Shown here piece after piece: positions 1-9,066 of a stretch of 64,000 nucleotides of DNA. The position numbers were made by a program, and so were the translations under genes. The stretch spans positions 5,704,001 to 5,768,000 of the forward strand of contig NZ_CP023695.1 of assembly GCF_008704395.1 (NCBI RefSeq), read 5' to 3'. Below the pieces are notes generated by a model that was not told the DNA's origin, did not search any database, and was given only the letters and a program-made list of their open reading frames with translations. This stretch comes from Streptomyces alboniger. GTDB lineage: Bacteria; Actinomycetota; Actinomycetes; Streptomycetales; Streptomycetaceae. Every line of letters begins with the position of its first letter. The first letter of the stretch is position 1.

Positions 1-229
1 ACCCGGCGGTCAGTTCGGACTTCGGCCCGGGGTCCGTGCGCGCCAGCCCGTCGATCTCCTTCGGGAGCTGTGCGTGCAGGTCCCGGCAGAGCCTCGCGGC
101 CTTCGCGTCCGGGGACGGAACCACCACTGACGCCTCGTCGTCCGTAGCTGAGCAAGCCGCCGTCGTGATCAACATGGCGAGGGCGGCCGTTCCTGCGAGG
201 CAGCGGAGCCGGAGACGAGGGATGTTCAC
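1..229 (-). CDS. DUF3515-like lipoprotein (3' part beyond window)
   Basis: Reading leftward from a GTG at 229, an open frame runs off the window edge (76 codons visible). The first 26 residues form a lipoprotein signal: basic start (N-I-P-R-L-R-L-R), a short hydrophobic run and a lipobox T-A-A-C with the lipidated Cys at about residue 26. The visible mature part contains A-A-R-L-C-R-D-L, typical of the actinobacterial DUF3515 lipoproteins usually found next to thiL. It begins 20 bp after the Lrp-like gene, so the two are probably co-transcribed. I see no clear Shine-Dalgarno before the GTG, so the start is provisional. It should be a membrane-anchored extracytoplasmic protein of unknown role. 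Confidence 0.72.
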   Translation of the reverse strand, partial: MNIPRLRLRCLAGTAALAMLITTAACSATDDEASVVVPSPDAKAARLCRDLHAQLPKEIDGLARTDPGPKSELTAG

Positions 230-249
230 CGGGCCAGGGTAGACGGGGG

Positions 250-483
250 CTACAAGTGCACGACCGGGCAGGTCAGGGTTCGGGTGATGCCGTCCACTTG
301 CTGGACCTTGGCGACCACCATGCGGCCGAGCGCGTCCACCGTGTCCGCCTGCGCGCGCACGATGACATCGTAGGGGCCGGTCACGTCCTCGGCCTGGATC
401 ACTCCCGGGATCTTGCCGATCAGCTCGGCGACGGTCGACGCCTTGCCGACCTCGGTCTGGATCAGGATGTACGCCTGTACCAC
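250..483 (-). CDS. Stand-alone Lrp/AsnC ligand-binding (RAM) domain protein
   Basis: This is a 77-residue protein starting V-V-Q-A-Y-I-L-I-Q-T. The GTG at 483 is chosen because GGAGG lies about 5 nt before it. The whole length matches the effector-binding RAM domain of Lrp/AsnC regulators (alpha-beta fold, motif G-P-Y-D-V-I-V near residues 36-42). There is no N-terminal helix-turn-helix, so it is unlikely to bind DNA by itself. Such single-domain proteins assemble into rings that bind small ligands such as amino acids; the ligand here is unknown. It diverges from thiL across about 210 bp that must hold both promoters, and the DUF3515-like lipoprotein follows it. Confidence 0.85.
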   Translation of the reverse strand: MVQAYILIQTEVGKASTVAELIGKIPGVIQAEDVTGPYDVIVRAQADTVDALGRMVVAKVQQVDGITRTLTCPVVHL

Positions 484-692
484 GGAACCTCCAGGGCGGC
501 CACGAGGATCATGTGGGGAGAAGGGACGCCACGGTACCGCGTCGCCGCGCGCCACGGGGAGACCCGGGCGGGCTGTGGCGCGCACATCGTGCCGGACGGA
601 CAACAGACGTCGACGGTCACGTCGACCGTACCGACGACAGTGACGGCTCGCGACCGGGGACCGGTCAGCGTGAAAGGGCATGGTGAGACTCG

Positions 693-1685
693 GTGAAGGG
701 AACCGTGGGCGAGTTGGGGGAGTTCGGGCTCATCAGGGAGCTCACCTCGCGGCTCACCTCCACTCCGGCCGTACGGCTCGGCCCTGGCGACGACGCCGCG
801 GTCGTGTCCGCTCCGGACCGCAGGGTCGTGGCGAGCACCGACATCCTCCTGGAGGGGCGGCACTTCCGCCGCGACTGGTCCACCGCCTACGACGTGGGCC
901 GCAAGGCCGCCGCGCAGAACCTCGCCGACATCGCGGCCATGGGGGCCGTGCCGACCGCGCTCCTGCTCGGCCTCGTGGTCCCCGCCGAGCTGCCCGCCAG
1001 CTGGCCCACCGAGCTGATGGACGGCCTCAGGGACGAGTGCCAGGTCGCCGGCGCGGCCGTGGTGGGCGGCGATGTCGTCCGCGGCGACACCATCACCGTC
1101 GCGATCACCGCGCTTGGTGATCTGCGCAACCACGAGCCGGTCACGCGCGCGGGCGCCCAGCCGGGCGACGTCGTCGCCGTCACCGGCTGGCTGGGCTGGT
1201 CCGCCGCCGGGCACGCGGTGCTCTCCCGCGGCTTCCGCTCGCCGCGCGCCTTCGTGGAGGCCCACCGCAGGCCCGAGCCGCCCTACCACGCGGGCCCCGC
1301 CGCCGCCGGACTCGGCGCGACCTCCATGACGGACGTCAGCGACGGGCTCATCGCCGACCTTGGGCACATCGCCGAGTCGAGCAAGGTGCGCATCGACATC
1401 CGCTCCGGGAACGTCGACGTGCCCTCACAGATGAACGACATCGGCCAGGCCGTCGGCGTCGACCCCCTCCAGTGGGTGCTCAACGGCGGCGAGGACCACG
1501 CGATCGTGGCGACGTTCCCGCCCGACGTGAAGCTGCCCGCCCGCTGGAAGGTCATCGGCGAGGTCCTCAACCCCTCGGCCCTGCCCCAGGTGACCGTGGA
1601 CGGCGCGCCCTGGACCAGCAAGGGCTGGGACCACTTCGGGGACAACGCCGACCCGGGCACCGGGGGCCCCGGGGTGAACGAGTGA
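693..1685 (+). CDS. thiL: Thiamine-monophosphate kinase
   Basis: ThiL phosphorylates thiamine monophosphate to the cofactor thiamine pyrophosphate using ATP, the last step of thiamine synthesis. The 330-residue product has the family's landmarks: L-G-P-G-D-D-A-A-V near residue 29 (metal and nucleotide binding), [24 protein letters not shown] and D-V-S-D-G-L near residue 215. The length is normal for the family. Translation starts at a GTG. thiD follows in a GTGA overlap, so the two are translationally coupled. The other thiamine genes of the window, the TPP-controlled transporter, lie about 59 kb away at the right edge. Confidence 0.95.
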   Translation: MKGTVGELGEFGLIRELTSRLTSTPAVRLGPGDDAAVVSAPDRRVVASTDILLEGRHFRRDWSTAYDVGRKAAAQNLADIAAMGAVPTALLLGLVVPAELPASWPTELMDGLRDECQVAGAAVVGGDVVRGDTITVAITALGDLRNHEPVTRAGAQPGDVVAVTGWLGWSAAGHAVLSRGFRSPRAFVEAHRRPEPPYHAGPAAAGLGATSMTDVSDGLIADLGHIAESSKVRIDIRSGNVDVPSQMNDIGQAVGVDPLQWVLNGGEDHAIVATFPPDVKLPARWKVIGEVLNPSALPQVTVDGAPWTSKGWDHFGDNADPGTGGPGVNE

Positions 1686-2476
1686 CCGCGCCGCCACGGG
1701 TGCTCACCGTCGCCGGATCCGACTCCGGGGGCGGGGCGGGCATCCAGGCCGACCTGAAGACGATGCTCGCCCTCGGCACGCACGGCATGAGCGTCGTCAC
1801 GGCCGTCACCGCCCAGAACTCCCTGGGCGTGCAGGGCTTTTGGGCGCTTCCGGCCCAGGCGGTGCGGGATCAGTACCGCAGCGTCGTCGACGACATCGGC
1901 GTACAGGCCGTGAAGACCGGCATGCTCGCCTCGGCCGAACTGGTCGAGACCGTCGCCGACTTGCTCGCGGGCACGGACGCGCCCGCCGTCGTCGACCCGG
2001 TCGGCGTCTCCAAGCACGGCGACTCGCTGCTCGCGGCGTCCGCCCTGGACTCCGTACGGACGAAGCTGCTGCCGGTGGCCACGGTCGCCACACCCAATCT
2101 CGACGAGGTCGCCCAGCTCACCGGCGTCGAGGTCACCTCGGAGGACGGCATGCGGCGCGCCGCCGCCGCCGTCCTCGCGTACGGCCCGAAGTGGGTGCTC
2201 ATCAAGGGCGGTCACTTGCGCGGCGACGCCGTGGACCTGCTCACCGACGGCTCCGAGGAGCACGTGCTGCGCGCCCCGCGCCACGACAACCGCCACACGC
2301 ACGGCACCGGCTGCACCCTCGCGAGCGCGATCGCGGCGCAGCTGGCGAAGGGGCAGAGCGTGCCACGGGCGGTGGCGGCGGCCAAGGAGTACGTGACCGG
2401 GGCGATAGCCGCCGGGTTCGCACTCGGCGGCGGGATCGGCCCGGTCGATCACGGCTGGCGGTTCAGGGAGGCGTAG
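1682..2476 (+). CDS. thiD: Hydroxymethylpyrimidine (phosphate) kinase
   Basis: ThiD phosphorylates 4-amino-5-hydroxymethyl-2-methylpyrimidine and its monophosphate to the pyrophosphate used by ThiE. The 264-residue protein opens with [20 protein letters not shown], the ribokinase-fold substrate-binding signature, and has the C-terminal [11 protein letters not shown] anion hole and catalytic region. The start GTG at 1682 overlaps the thiL stop (GTGA). Its last 28 bp overlap the convergent FAD monooxygenase gene, so the two genes share a 3' border without room for a separate terminator. Confidence 0.95.
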   Translation: MTAPPRVLTVAGSDSGGGAGIQADLKTMLALGTHGMSVVTAVTAQNSLGVQGFWALPAQAVRDQYRSVVDDIGVQAVKTGMLASAELVETVADLLAGTDAPAVVDPVGVSKHGDSLLAASALDSVRTKLLPVATVATPNLDEVAQLTGVEVTSEDGMRRAAAAVLAYGPKWVLIKGGHLRGDAVDLLTDGSEEHVLRAPRHDNRHTHGTGCTLASAIAAQLAKGQSVPRAVAAAKEYVTGAIAAGFALGGGIGPVDHGWRFREA

Positions 2477-3717
2477 GCGCCGGAGGGCTCAAGGGCGTAC
2501 TCCTTGAGCGCGAGGTCGCTCGCGGCCTTCTCCGTCAGCCTCTTGAAGAAGCCCGCGAGCAGGCGGGAACCGAGCAGCCGGTAGACGCGGTCGCGGCTGC
2601 GGATCTTCTTCTCCGAGGGCGGGGCCAGGAAGGGGCCCGCGTTGCCCGAGATCTTCTGGCAGCCCTTGGCGTAGTCGCGGATCTCCGCCTCGTACGCGGC
2701 GAAACCGGCCCGGTGGTCGCCGCGCGCGGCCGCCAGCTCCCCGGCCAGGACGTACGCGCCGACCAGCGCCGTGCCCGTGCCCATGCCGCCCATCGTGGCG
2801 CCGTACCCGGCGTCCCCCAGGAGCACCACACGCCCCTTGGAGAGCCGGTCGACGTGGATCTGCGCGATGGCGTCGAAGTACAGCTCCTCGGCGCTCTCCA
2901 GGCCTTCCAGGGCCCGCGCCGCGTGCGTCCAGCCCAGGCCCGCGAACGTCTGGGCGAGGATCCTCTTCTGCCCGGCGGTGTCGTGGCGGTCGTAGTCGAG
3001 CCGCTCGGACCCGAAGATCAGGGCCGCGCCCGCCCGCTCGGGGTCGCCGTCATAGTTGCTGATCATGAGGGTGCGGCCGGGCTCGCTGTAGATGCGGGCG
3101 GTGCGGTCGAGCCCGAGGTGGTTGGGGATCCGGAAGCCGGCCACGTAGTAGCCGAGGAACCGCAGGTACGGCGCCTCGTCGCCGAAGACCAGACGGCGGG
3201 TGTTCGAGTGCAGCCCGTCGGCACCGACGACGAGGTCGAAGCGGCGGGGCGCGCCGTGGTCGAAGGTCACGTCGATGCCTTCGGAGTCCTCAGTCAGGGA
3301 GGCGATGGAGTCTCCGAAGACGTACTCCACGTGGTCCCGGGTGCCCTCGTAAAGGATCGTGGAGAGATCACCGCGGAAGATCTCCACATCGCCGCTCATC
3401 AGGAACGCGGGCAGATCCACCCGCTCCTTGTCGTCGGCCTCGACGATGGTCTGGCGGCCCATGTGCGTCTGGCGGCGGTGGACCTCGTCCCAGATGCCCA
3501 TCCGCTGGAGCACCGTGCGGTGCACGTCGCCGCGGAAGTCGACGGCGAAGCCGCCCTCGCGCAGAGCGGGCGCCTTCTCCAGGACGGTGACGCGGGCCCC
3601 GTAGCGGGAGAGCCACAGGGCGAGAGCCGGGCCCGCGACGCTGGCGCCGGATATCAGGACGTTCAGATGGGCGAGGCTGTGGGCGCGGGTCTGGTTCGTG
3701 TGCGTCGCTGTCGTCAT
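2449..3717 (-). CDS. FAD-dependent monooxygenase (PHBH/TetX-like)
   Basis: This 422-residue flavoprotein has a dinucleotide-binding start, [16 protein letters not shown] followed by V-T-V-L-E-K-A, and the second FAD motif [10 protein letters not shown] near residue 160. The ribityl-binding motif [21 protein letters not shown] sits near residue 300. Together these place it in the aromatic hydroxylase/TetX group that oxygenates small aromatic or polyketide molecules with NAD(P)H and O2. The substrate cannot be read from the sequence. It begins 35 bp after the SARP-type regulator on the same strand, so regulator and enzyme probably form one transcript. The ATG start gives a complete N-terminus. 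Confidence 0.88.
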   Translation of the reverse strand: MTTATHTNQTRAHSLAHLNVLISGASVAGPALALWLSRYGARVTVLEKAPALREGGFAVDFRGDVHRTVLQRMGIWDEVHRRQTHMGRQTIVEADDKERVDLPAFLMSGDVEIFRGDLSTILYEGTRDHVEYVFGDSIASLTEDSEGIDVTFDHGAPRRFDLVVGADGLHSNTRRLVFGDEAPYLRFLGYYVAGFRIPNHLGLDRTARIYSEPGRTLMISNYDGDPERAGAALIFGSERLDYDRHDTAGQKRILAQTFAGLGWTHAARALEGLESAEELYFDAIAQIHVDRLSKGRVVLLGDAGYGATMGGMGTGTALVGAYVLAGELAAARGDHRAGFAAYEAEIRDYAKGCQKISGNAGPFLAPPSEKKIRSRDRVYRLLGSRLLAGFFKRLTEKAASDLALKEYALEPSGAYASLNRQP

Positions 3718-3752
3718 GCCAGGAAGCTTCGAGGCCGCCGCTGACCGTCCGC

Positions 3753-6700
3753 CTACCGTTCGCTTACCGCCTCCCTCACCGCCGCTGACCGCAGCTCCCG
3801 GCCCTGCCCGAAGGCCTTGTCGTACGCCTCCGGAGACAGCCGCTCGCGCGCGGACCGCTCTACGGGTACGACGTCGGGGTCACCGGCGATCAGCGTGCCG
3901 CGCAGGCCGTGGGCGGCACCGAGGAGCCGGGCGGCGTCCTCGGGGCCGGCCGCGACGGCCGCCAGCGCCTCGGCGACCTCGGCCAGTTCACCGGTGCCCG
4001 AGGCGAGGCCGCGGGCCTGCCCGAACCAGTCGGCCGCCTCCCGCGGGCGGGACTCGGCGAGCGCGGTACGGCCGAGGCCCACCAGGATCCGCACACTCTG
4101 CCCCAGGCTGAACCAGTTGGCGGCGCACGCCTCCAGAGCCGCTTCATAGTGCTCACGCGCGCGTGCCGTGTCCCCGGAGAGCCGCGCCACGTCCCCGAGG
4201 CCGCGCCGCGCGGTCGCCACCTTGTCGGGCACGCCCGTGGTGCGGGCGAGGGCGGCGGAGCGCGTGTAGTGGGCGGCGGCCGCCTCGAAGTCACCGGCGC
4301 GCAGCAGGACCGTGCCGCGCTGGTGCAGCAGATCGGCGGTCTCCTCGGGCGCCGCCAACTCGCGTACGTGCGTGAGGCCTTCGTCCAGGCGCCGAAGAGC
4401 CAGCTCGCGGTCGCCCCGCCAGTCGGCGAACATCCCCAGCGGATCCAGGCAGTTGGCCATGCCCCAGCGGTCACCGGTCGTCCGGAAGCCCGCGAGAGCG
4501 CGGGTGAACGCCGCTTCGGACGCGTCGGCGCGGCCCGCGAACAGTTCCTGGAAGCCCTGCCCGAGGTCGAGGAGGGCCACCCCCCAGGGATGGTCGCCGA
4601 CCTGGGACCGCACCCGGTCCTCCATGGCGCGCGCGGGCCCGCCCGCCACCGACCAGAGCACTACCAGGTGCGGCAGCCGCAAAGGCCCCTCAAGCGCCGC
4701 CAGCAGACCGTCCGCGCGCGCGAGGCGGTCCGGCTCCGCGGGGTCGGCGCCGTCACCGGCGATCGTGTTGATCACGCACAGGACGTACTCCTCGCCGAGC
4801 CCCTCCGGAGGTTCGGAGCCCACCGCGTCGAGCAGGTCGCGGGCCAGGGCCGTGCGCTCTCCGTAGAGGCCGCGCAGCCGCCAGAACCAGGAGAGCGCCG
4901 CCATCATCCGCAGTCCGCCATGCGGGTCGGCGCGGGTCAGGTGGCGCAGCGCGGCGTCCAGATTGCCCTGCTCGGCGGCGAGCCTCGCCAGCCACGGCAG
5001 CTGCTCGCGCCCGCGCAGCCGCGGTTCGGCGCGCTCGGCGAGGTCCAGGAAGTACGTGGCGTGAGCGTCCCGCAGCCGGTCCTCCTCGCCCGCCTCGGAC
5101 AGCTGCCGGGCACAGAACGCGTGAATGGTCCGCAGCATGCCGTACCGCCCGTCGGCCACGTCCAGGAACGACTTCTCCGCGAGCGAGGCGAGCAGGTCCT
5201 CCGGATACGGGATCCCGCAGACGGCCTGCACGGCCTCCGAGGTGGCGCCTTTGGAGAACACCGTGAGACGGCGGGCCAGCTCCCGCTCGTCGTCGTCGAG
5301 CAGCTCCCAGCTCCACTCGACGACGGCGTGCAGGGTGCGGTGCCGGGGGGCCTTCGTGCGGTCGCCGCGCGAGAGCAGCCGGAAGCGGTCGCCGAGGCGG
5401 GCGGCCAGGTCGTCCAGGGTGAGGGTGCGCAGCCGGGCGGCGGCCAGTTCGATGGCGAGCGGGAGCCCGTCGAGGGCCGCGCAGATCTCCCCGACGAGCC
5501 GCGCCCCGTCCCCGTCGGCGGGGCATTCCAGGTCGGGCCGTACGGCGGTCGCCCGGTCCGCGAAGAGCCGCGCCGCGGGCTCGGCGGCCAGCGGCGGCAC
5601 CGCCCACAGGACCTCGCCGGTGATCCCGAGCCCCTCCCGGCTGGTGGCAAGGACACGCACCCCGGGGCAGGCCCCGAGCAGGAGCCCGGCGACCCGGGCC
5701 GCCTCGTCGATCATGTGCTCGCAATTGTCCAGCACGAGCAGCAGCTCACGGCCGTGCAGTGCGGACAGCAGCCGCTCGGTGGTGTCACCGCCCGCCGCGC
5801 GGAAACCGTCGCGCACCCCGAGCGCGGTGAGGATCGCGTACGTCACCTGGGCCCCGTCGGCCAACGGCGCCAGCTCTACGTAGCAGACGTCGGGCAGTGC
5901 CCTGGCGGCCTCGATGGCCAGCCGCGTCTTGCCCGCGCCGCCCGGTCCGGTCAGCGTCACGAGCCGCGCCCCGCTCAGCAGGGCGCCGATCCGCGTCAGC
6001 TCGTCGGCCCGCCCGACGAACCGTGTCAGCTGCGCGGGCACACCCCGCTGCCGGGTCGGCTCCTGGCCCCGGAGCAGCTCCAGGTGGAGCGCGGACAGCT
6101 CGGCGGAGGGGTCGGCGCCCAGTTCGTCGGCGAGGACGCGGCGCGCGTCCTCGTAGGCGGTGAGCGCCTCCGCGGGCCGTCCCGACGCGTGGAGCGCCCG
6201 CATCAGCTGGGCGTGCAGCCGTTCGCTCAGCGGGTGCCCGGCGATCAGCTCCCGCAGCTCCGGCACGAGGCCGGGACCGCCGCCCAGCGCGAGATCCGCC
6301 TCGACGCGGTCCTGTACGGCGGCCAGCCGCAGCTCGTCGAGACGGGCCACGAGACCAAGTGCATTCGGAAGGTCGGCGAGGGCGGGCCCCCGCCACAGGC
6401 CGAGCGCCTCCCCCAGGAGAGCGGCGGCGCCGGGATGGTCCCCGGAGCCGAGCGCGCGGCGTCCCTCACGGGAGAGCCGCTCGAAGTGGTGGAGGTCGAC
6501 GTCCTCGGGGGAGACGGCGAGGCGATAGCCCGTCGGGACGGCCTCGATCTCAAGACCCAGACGCTTGCGCAGCCGGGAGACCTGCGACTGAAGGGCGTTC
6601 GATGCGCCCGTCGGCGGCTCGTCCCCGTAGAGCCCGTGGATCAGCCGCTCCCCGGAGACGGCACGGCCCGCGTCCAGGAGCAGCAGGGTCAGTAGCGCGC

Positions 6701-6779
6701 GGGGGCGCGGTCCGCCGGGGTCCATGGGGAGGCCGTCGCGGGAGCGGATGTCGAGGGGGCCGAGGATGCCGAAGCGCAC
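3753..6779 (-). CDS. SARP/AfsR-family transcriptional regulator with NTPase and TPR-like region
   Basis: The 1008-residue protein reads as an N-terminal winged-helix DNA-binding domain (about 1-90, F-G-I-L-G-P-L-D start, L-Q-S-Q-V-S-R-L-R-K-R-L), a bacterial transcriptional activation domain (about 97-240), an AAA/NB-ARC-like NTPase (Walker A G-P-G-G-A-G-K-T at 278-285; Walker B region L-L-L-V-L-D-N-C-E-H) and a long alpha-helical, Ala-rich C-terminus resembling TPR repeats. Large SARPs of this layout activate secondary-metabolite genes. The only close gene on the same strand is the FAD monooxygenase 35 bp downstream, the most likely target or partner. Start is a GTG. Its promoter must lie in the 104 bp between it and rpmB, downstream of the rpmB terminator. 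Confidence 0.9.
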   Translation of the reverse strand: MRFGILGPLDIRSRDGLPMDPGGPRPRALLTLLLLDAGRAVSGERLIHGLYGDEPPTGASNALQSQVSRLRKRLGLEIEAVPTGYRLAVSPEDVDLHHFERLSREGRRALGSGDHPGAAALLGEALGLWRGPALADLPNALGLVARLDELRLAAVQDRVEADLALGGGPGLVPELRELIAGHPLSERLHAQLMRALHASGRPAEALTAYEDARRVLADELGADPSAELSALHLELLRGQEPTRQRGVPAQLTRFVGRADELTRIGALLSGARLVTLTGPGGAGKTRLAIEAARALPDVCYVELAPLADGAQVTYAILTALGVRDGFRAAGGDTTERLLSALHGRELLLVLDNCEHMIDEAARVAGLLLGACPGVRVLATSREGLGITGEVLWAVPPLAAEPAARLFADRATAVRPDLECPADGDGARLVGEICAALDGLPLAIELAAARLRTLTLDDLAARLGDRFRLLSRGDRTKAPRHRTLHAVVEWSWELLDDDERELARRLTVFSKGATSEAVQAVCGIPYPEDLLASLAEKSFLDVADGRYGMLRTIHAFCARQLSEAGEEDRLRDAHATYFLDLAERAEPRLRGREQLPWLARLAAEQGNLDAALRHLTRADPHGGLRMMAALSWFWRLRGLYGERTALARDLLDAVGSEPPEGLGEEYVLCVINTIAGDGADPAEPDRLARADGLLAALEGPLRLPHLVVLWSVAGGPARAMEDRVRSQVGDHPWGVALLDLGQGFQELFAGRADASEAAFTRALAGFRTTGDRWGMANCLDPLGMFADWRGDRELALRRLDEGLTHVRELAAPEETADLLHQRGTVLLRAGDFEAAAAHYTRSAALARTTGVPDKVATARRGLGDVARLSGDTARAREHYEAALEACAANWFSLGQSVRILVGLGRTALAESRPREAADWFGQARGLASGTGELAEVAEALAAVAAGPEDAARLLGAAHGLRGTLIAGDPDVVPVERSARERLSPEAYDKAFGQGRELRSAAVREAVSER

Positions 6780-6818
6780 CGCCAGATTCTGTCAGGCGCC
6801 CACGCGCGTGGGCATACG

Positions 6819-6850
6819 AAAAAGCCGGCTCCCCCGAAGGGGAACCGGCT
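6819..6850 (-). terminator. Rho-independent terminator of rpmB
   Basis: On the minus strand a GC-rich stem (AGCCGGTTCCCC / GGGGGAGCCGGCT, loop around TTC) is followed by a run of five T at 6819-6823. It lies about 35 bp after the rpmB stop and before the SARP gene, so it should stop rpmB transcripts and insulate the regulator. Confidence 0.88.
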
Positions 6851-6883
6851 GATTCAGCAACCAGCTAGGTGGCCGCGCTGACG

Positions 6884-7069
6884 TCAGCGCGAGACCTTGC
6901 CGGCCTTGATGCACGAGGTGCAGGCGTTGAGCCGCTTCGGCGTCCCGCTCACCACGGCACGCACACGCTGGATGTTCGGGTTCCAGCGACGGGGCGTACG
7001 GCGGTGCGAGTGCGAGATGTTGTTGCCGAAGCCCGGCCCCTTGCCGCAGACGTCGCAGTTGGCAGCCAC
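6884..7069 (-). CDS. rpmB: Ribosomal protein L28 (zinc-ribbon form)
   Basis: This 61-residue large-subunit protein starts M-A-A-N-C-D-V-C-G-K-G-P and contains S-H-S-H-R-R-T-P-R-R-W-N-P-N-I-Q, both typical of L28. The pairs C5-x2-C8 and C-T-S-C near residues 50-53 make it the zinc-binding C+ form. Streptomycetes usually also carry a zinc-free L28 paralogue induced by zinc starvation; none is in this window. It is monocistronic with its own terminator and diverges from the DAK-type kinase gene across 239 bp. Confidence 0.95.
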   Translation of the reverse strand: MAANCDVCGKGPGFGNNISHSHRRTPRRWNPNIQRVRAVVSGTPKRLNACTSCIKAGKVSR

Positions 7070-7308
7070 GGGTCACTCCAAAGACTTCAGATGCACTTAC
7101 GGTTAATCCCGGCATGCCGAGATCAGTGCAATGATCGAAGTGGCGTTGCCAGGAGGAATGTCCCGATGAGTATCGGGCAACCGGAGCAGCATACAACGAC
7201 TGCTTCGGTACAACGAAACTACCATGGCTCGCCCGGCCCCCGCCCCGGGCCCCGTGTTCACCCCGGGTCTACGCTGCGTCCATTCCGGATGGTCAAGGAG
7301 GCGAACAG

Positions 7309-9009
7309 GTGCCGCAGAACCTCGACGCGGTCGCGGTGCGCGCCTGGTGCCGACTGGCTCTGGACGCTCTCGGCAGGGCCCGCGAGGAGATCGACTCCAT
7401 CAACGTCTACCCGGTCGCGGACGGGGACACCGGAACGAACCTCTACCTGACCGTGGAGTCGGCGTCCCAGGCCGTCGACGCGGCCTTCACCGGGCACGAC
7501 CCGGGCCTCCCCTCACTGGCGCAGACCGTGCGCGCGATGGCGCACGGGGCGCTCATCGGGGCCCGCGGGAACTCGGGCACGATCCTTTCGCAGCTCCTGC
7601 GGGGAATGGCACAGGTCCTCGGCGGCCCCGACACCCCCGAAGGCCCGAGCGGACCGGGCGGCGAGAACACCAGTGAGACGGATCACGCCGACGGCCGGAC
7701 CCTGGAGCGGGCGCTGCGACGGGCCGCGGAGTCCGCGTACGAGGCGGTCGCGCACCCGGTCGAAGGCACCGTCCTGACGGTGGCCACCGCGGCGGCCGAG
7801 GCAGCTGAGGAGGCGGGGGGCGCCGACTGCGGGACGGTGGCCAGGGCCGCGTACGACGGCGCCTGCGCGGCCCTCGACGCGACGCCAGGGCAGCTCGCGG
7901 TCCTCGGGCGCGCGGGAGTGGTGGACGCGGGCGGACGCGGCCTCGTCGCGGTGCTCGGGGCGCTCGTGGGGGCCCTGTCGGGCGAGACGGTGTCGCACAT
8001 GTCGCAGCACAGGTCCGCCGACGGCGCTCACGCGCGCGTGGAGGCCGCCGAGCGCGACGAGCCGTGCGAGGACCTTCCGGCCGAGGCAGGCGGGCCCGCC
8101 TTCGAGGTGATCTACCTCCTGGAAGCCGACGACAGCGCGGTCGCCCGGCTGCGGGCCCGGCTCGACCGGCTGGGCGACTCGCTCGTCGTGGTCGGCGGCG
8201 ACGGGCTCTGGAACATCCACGTCCACGTCGACGACGCGGGAGCCGCCGTCGAGGCGGGCGTCGAGGCGGGCAGACCGCACCGCATCCGCATCACCCACTT
8301 CGGAGCGGGCGACGCGCACACCACCGCGCAGCCTCCCCGCGAACGTACGCAGAGAGGCATCGTCGCCGTCGTGCCCGGAGAAGGCCTCGCCGAGCTGTAC
8401 GCCGAGGCCGGGGCGACCACCGTCCCCACGCGCGTGGGGGAGCCGCCCGCGAGCGGCGAGCTGGTCGACGCCATCCGGCGGGCGCACGCGCGCGAAGTAG
8501 TGCTCCTGCCCAACGACGCCGAGCTGCGCCACACCGCCGCCGCGGCGGCGGAACAGGCCAGGACGGAAGGCGTGCGCGTCGCCCTGATCCCCACCCGCTC
8601 CGCGGTCCAGGGCATCGCGGCCCTCGCCGTGCACGCGCCGGACCGCCGCTTCGACGAGGACGTCGTCGCCATGACCTCGGCGGCAGGCGCGACCCGCTAC
8701 GGCGAACTGGCCGTCGCCGAGCGGCAGTCGTGGACCATGGCGGGCATCTGCCAGGCCGGCGACGTCCTCGGCCTCATCGACGGCGACGTCGCGGTGATCG
8801 GCTCGGAGGTCGCCCACACCGCCACCTCGGTCCTTGACCGCATGCTCTCGGCGGGCGGCGAGATGGTCACGCTCGTACTCGGCGAGTCCGTGCCCGACGC
8901 CGTAGCCGGGCAGTTGGAGAAGCACGTACGCGAGACGTATCTGGCAGTCGACACGGTCGTCTACCGCGGCGGCCGCCAGGCGGCGCTGATGCTGATCGGC
9001 GTGGAGTAG
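7309..9009 (+). CDS. DAK/FakA-type kinase with DegV-like C-terminal region
   Basis: The 566-residue protein has an N-terminal DhaL/DAK2 nucleotide-binding domain with the signature I-N-V-Y-P-V-A-D-G-D-T-G-T-N (about residues 28-41), a G-A-R-G-N-S-G-T-I-L-S-Q loop, and a long C-terminal half of the FakA/YloV type. In Firmicutes the full-length relative FakA phosphorylates fatty acids carried by FakB; in actinobacteria the substrate is not established. It is placed just before recG, a conserved pairing. The GTG start at 7309 has a strong AAGGAGG about 10 nt upstream. Acidic insertions (for example around residues 105-130) are disordered. Confidence 0.9.
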   Translation: MPQNLDAVAVRAWCRLALDALGRAREEIDSINVYPVADGDTGTNLYLTVESASQAVDAAFTGHDPGLPSLAQTVRAMAHGALIGARGNSGTILSQLLRGMAQVLGGPDTPEGPSGPGGENTSETDHADGRTLERALRRAAESAYEAVAHPVEGTVLTVATAAAEAAEEAGGADCGTVARAAYDGACAALDATPGQLAVLGRAGVVDAGGRGLVAVLGALVGALSGETVSHMSQHRSADGAHARVEAAERDEPCEDLPAEAGGPAFEVIYLLEADDSAVARLRARLDRLGDSLVVVGGDGLWNIHVHVDDAGAAVEAGVEAGRPHRIRITHFGAGDAHTTAQPPRERTQRGIVAVVPGEGLAELYAEAGATTVPTRVGEPPASGELVDAIRRAHAREVVLLPNDAELRHTAAAAAEQARTEGVRVALIPTRSAVQGIAALAVHAPDRRFDEDVVAMTSAAGATRYGELAVAERQSWTMAGICQAGDVLGLIDGDVAVIGSEVAHTATSVLDRMLSAGGEMVTLVLGESVPDAVAGQLEKHVRETYLAVDTVVYRGGRQAALMLIGVE

Positions 9010-9066
9010 CCCCGCTGACCAGCGGTTCGGGGGACCTGCCGCGGATTGTCAGTGGCGTGGTGTGCA

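Noticed and set aside
9046..9066. TTG start for recG
   Set aside because: TTG is rare as a start here and the ATG at 9067 gives a family-like N-terminus.
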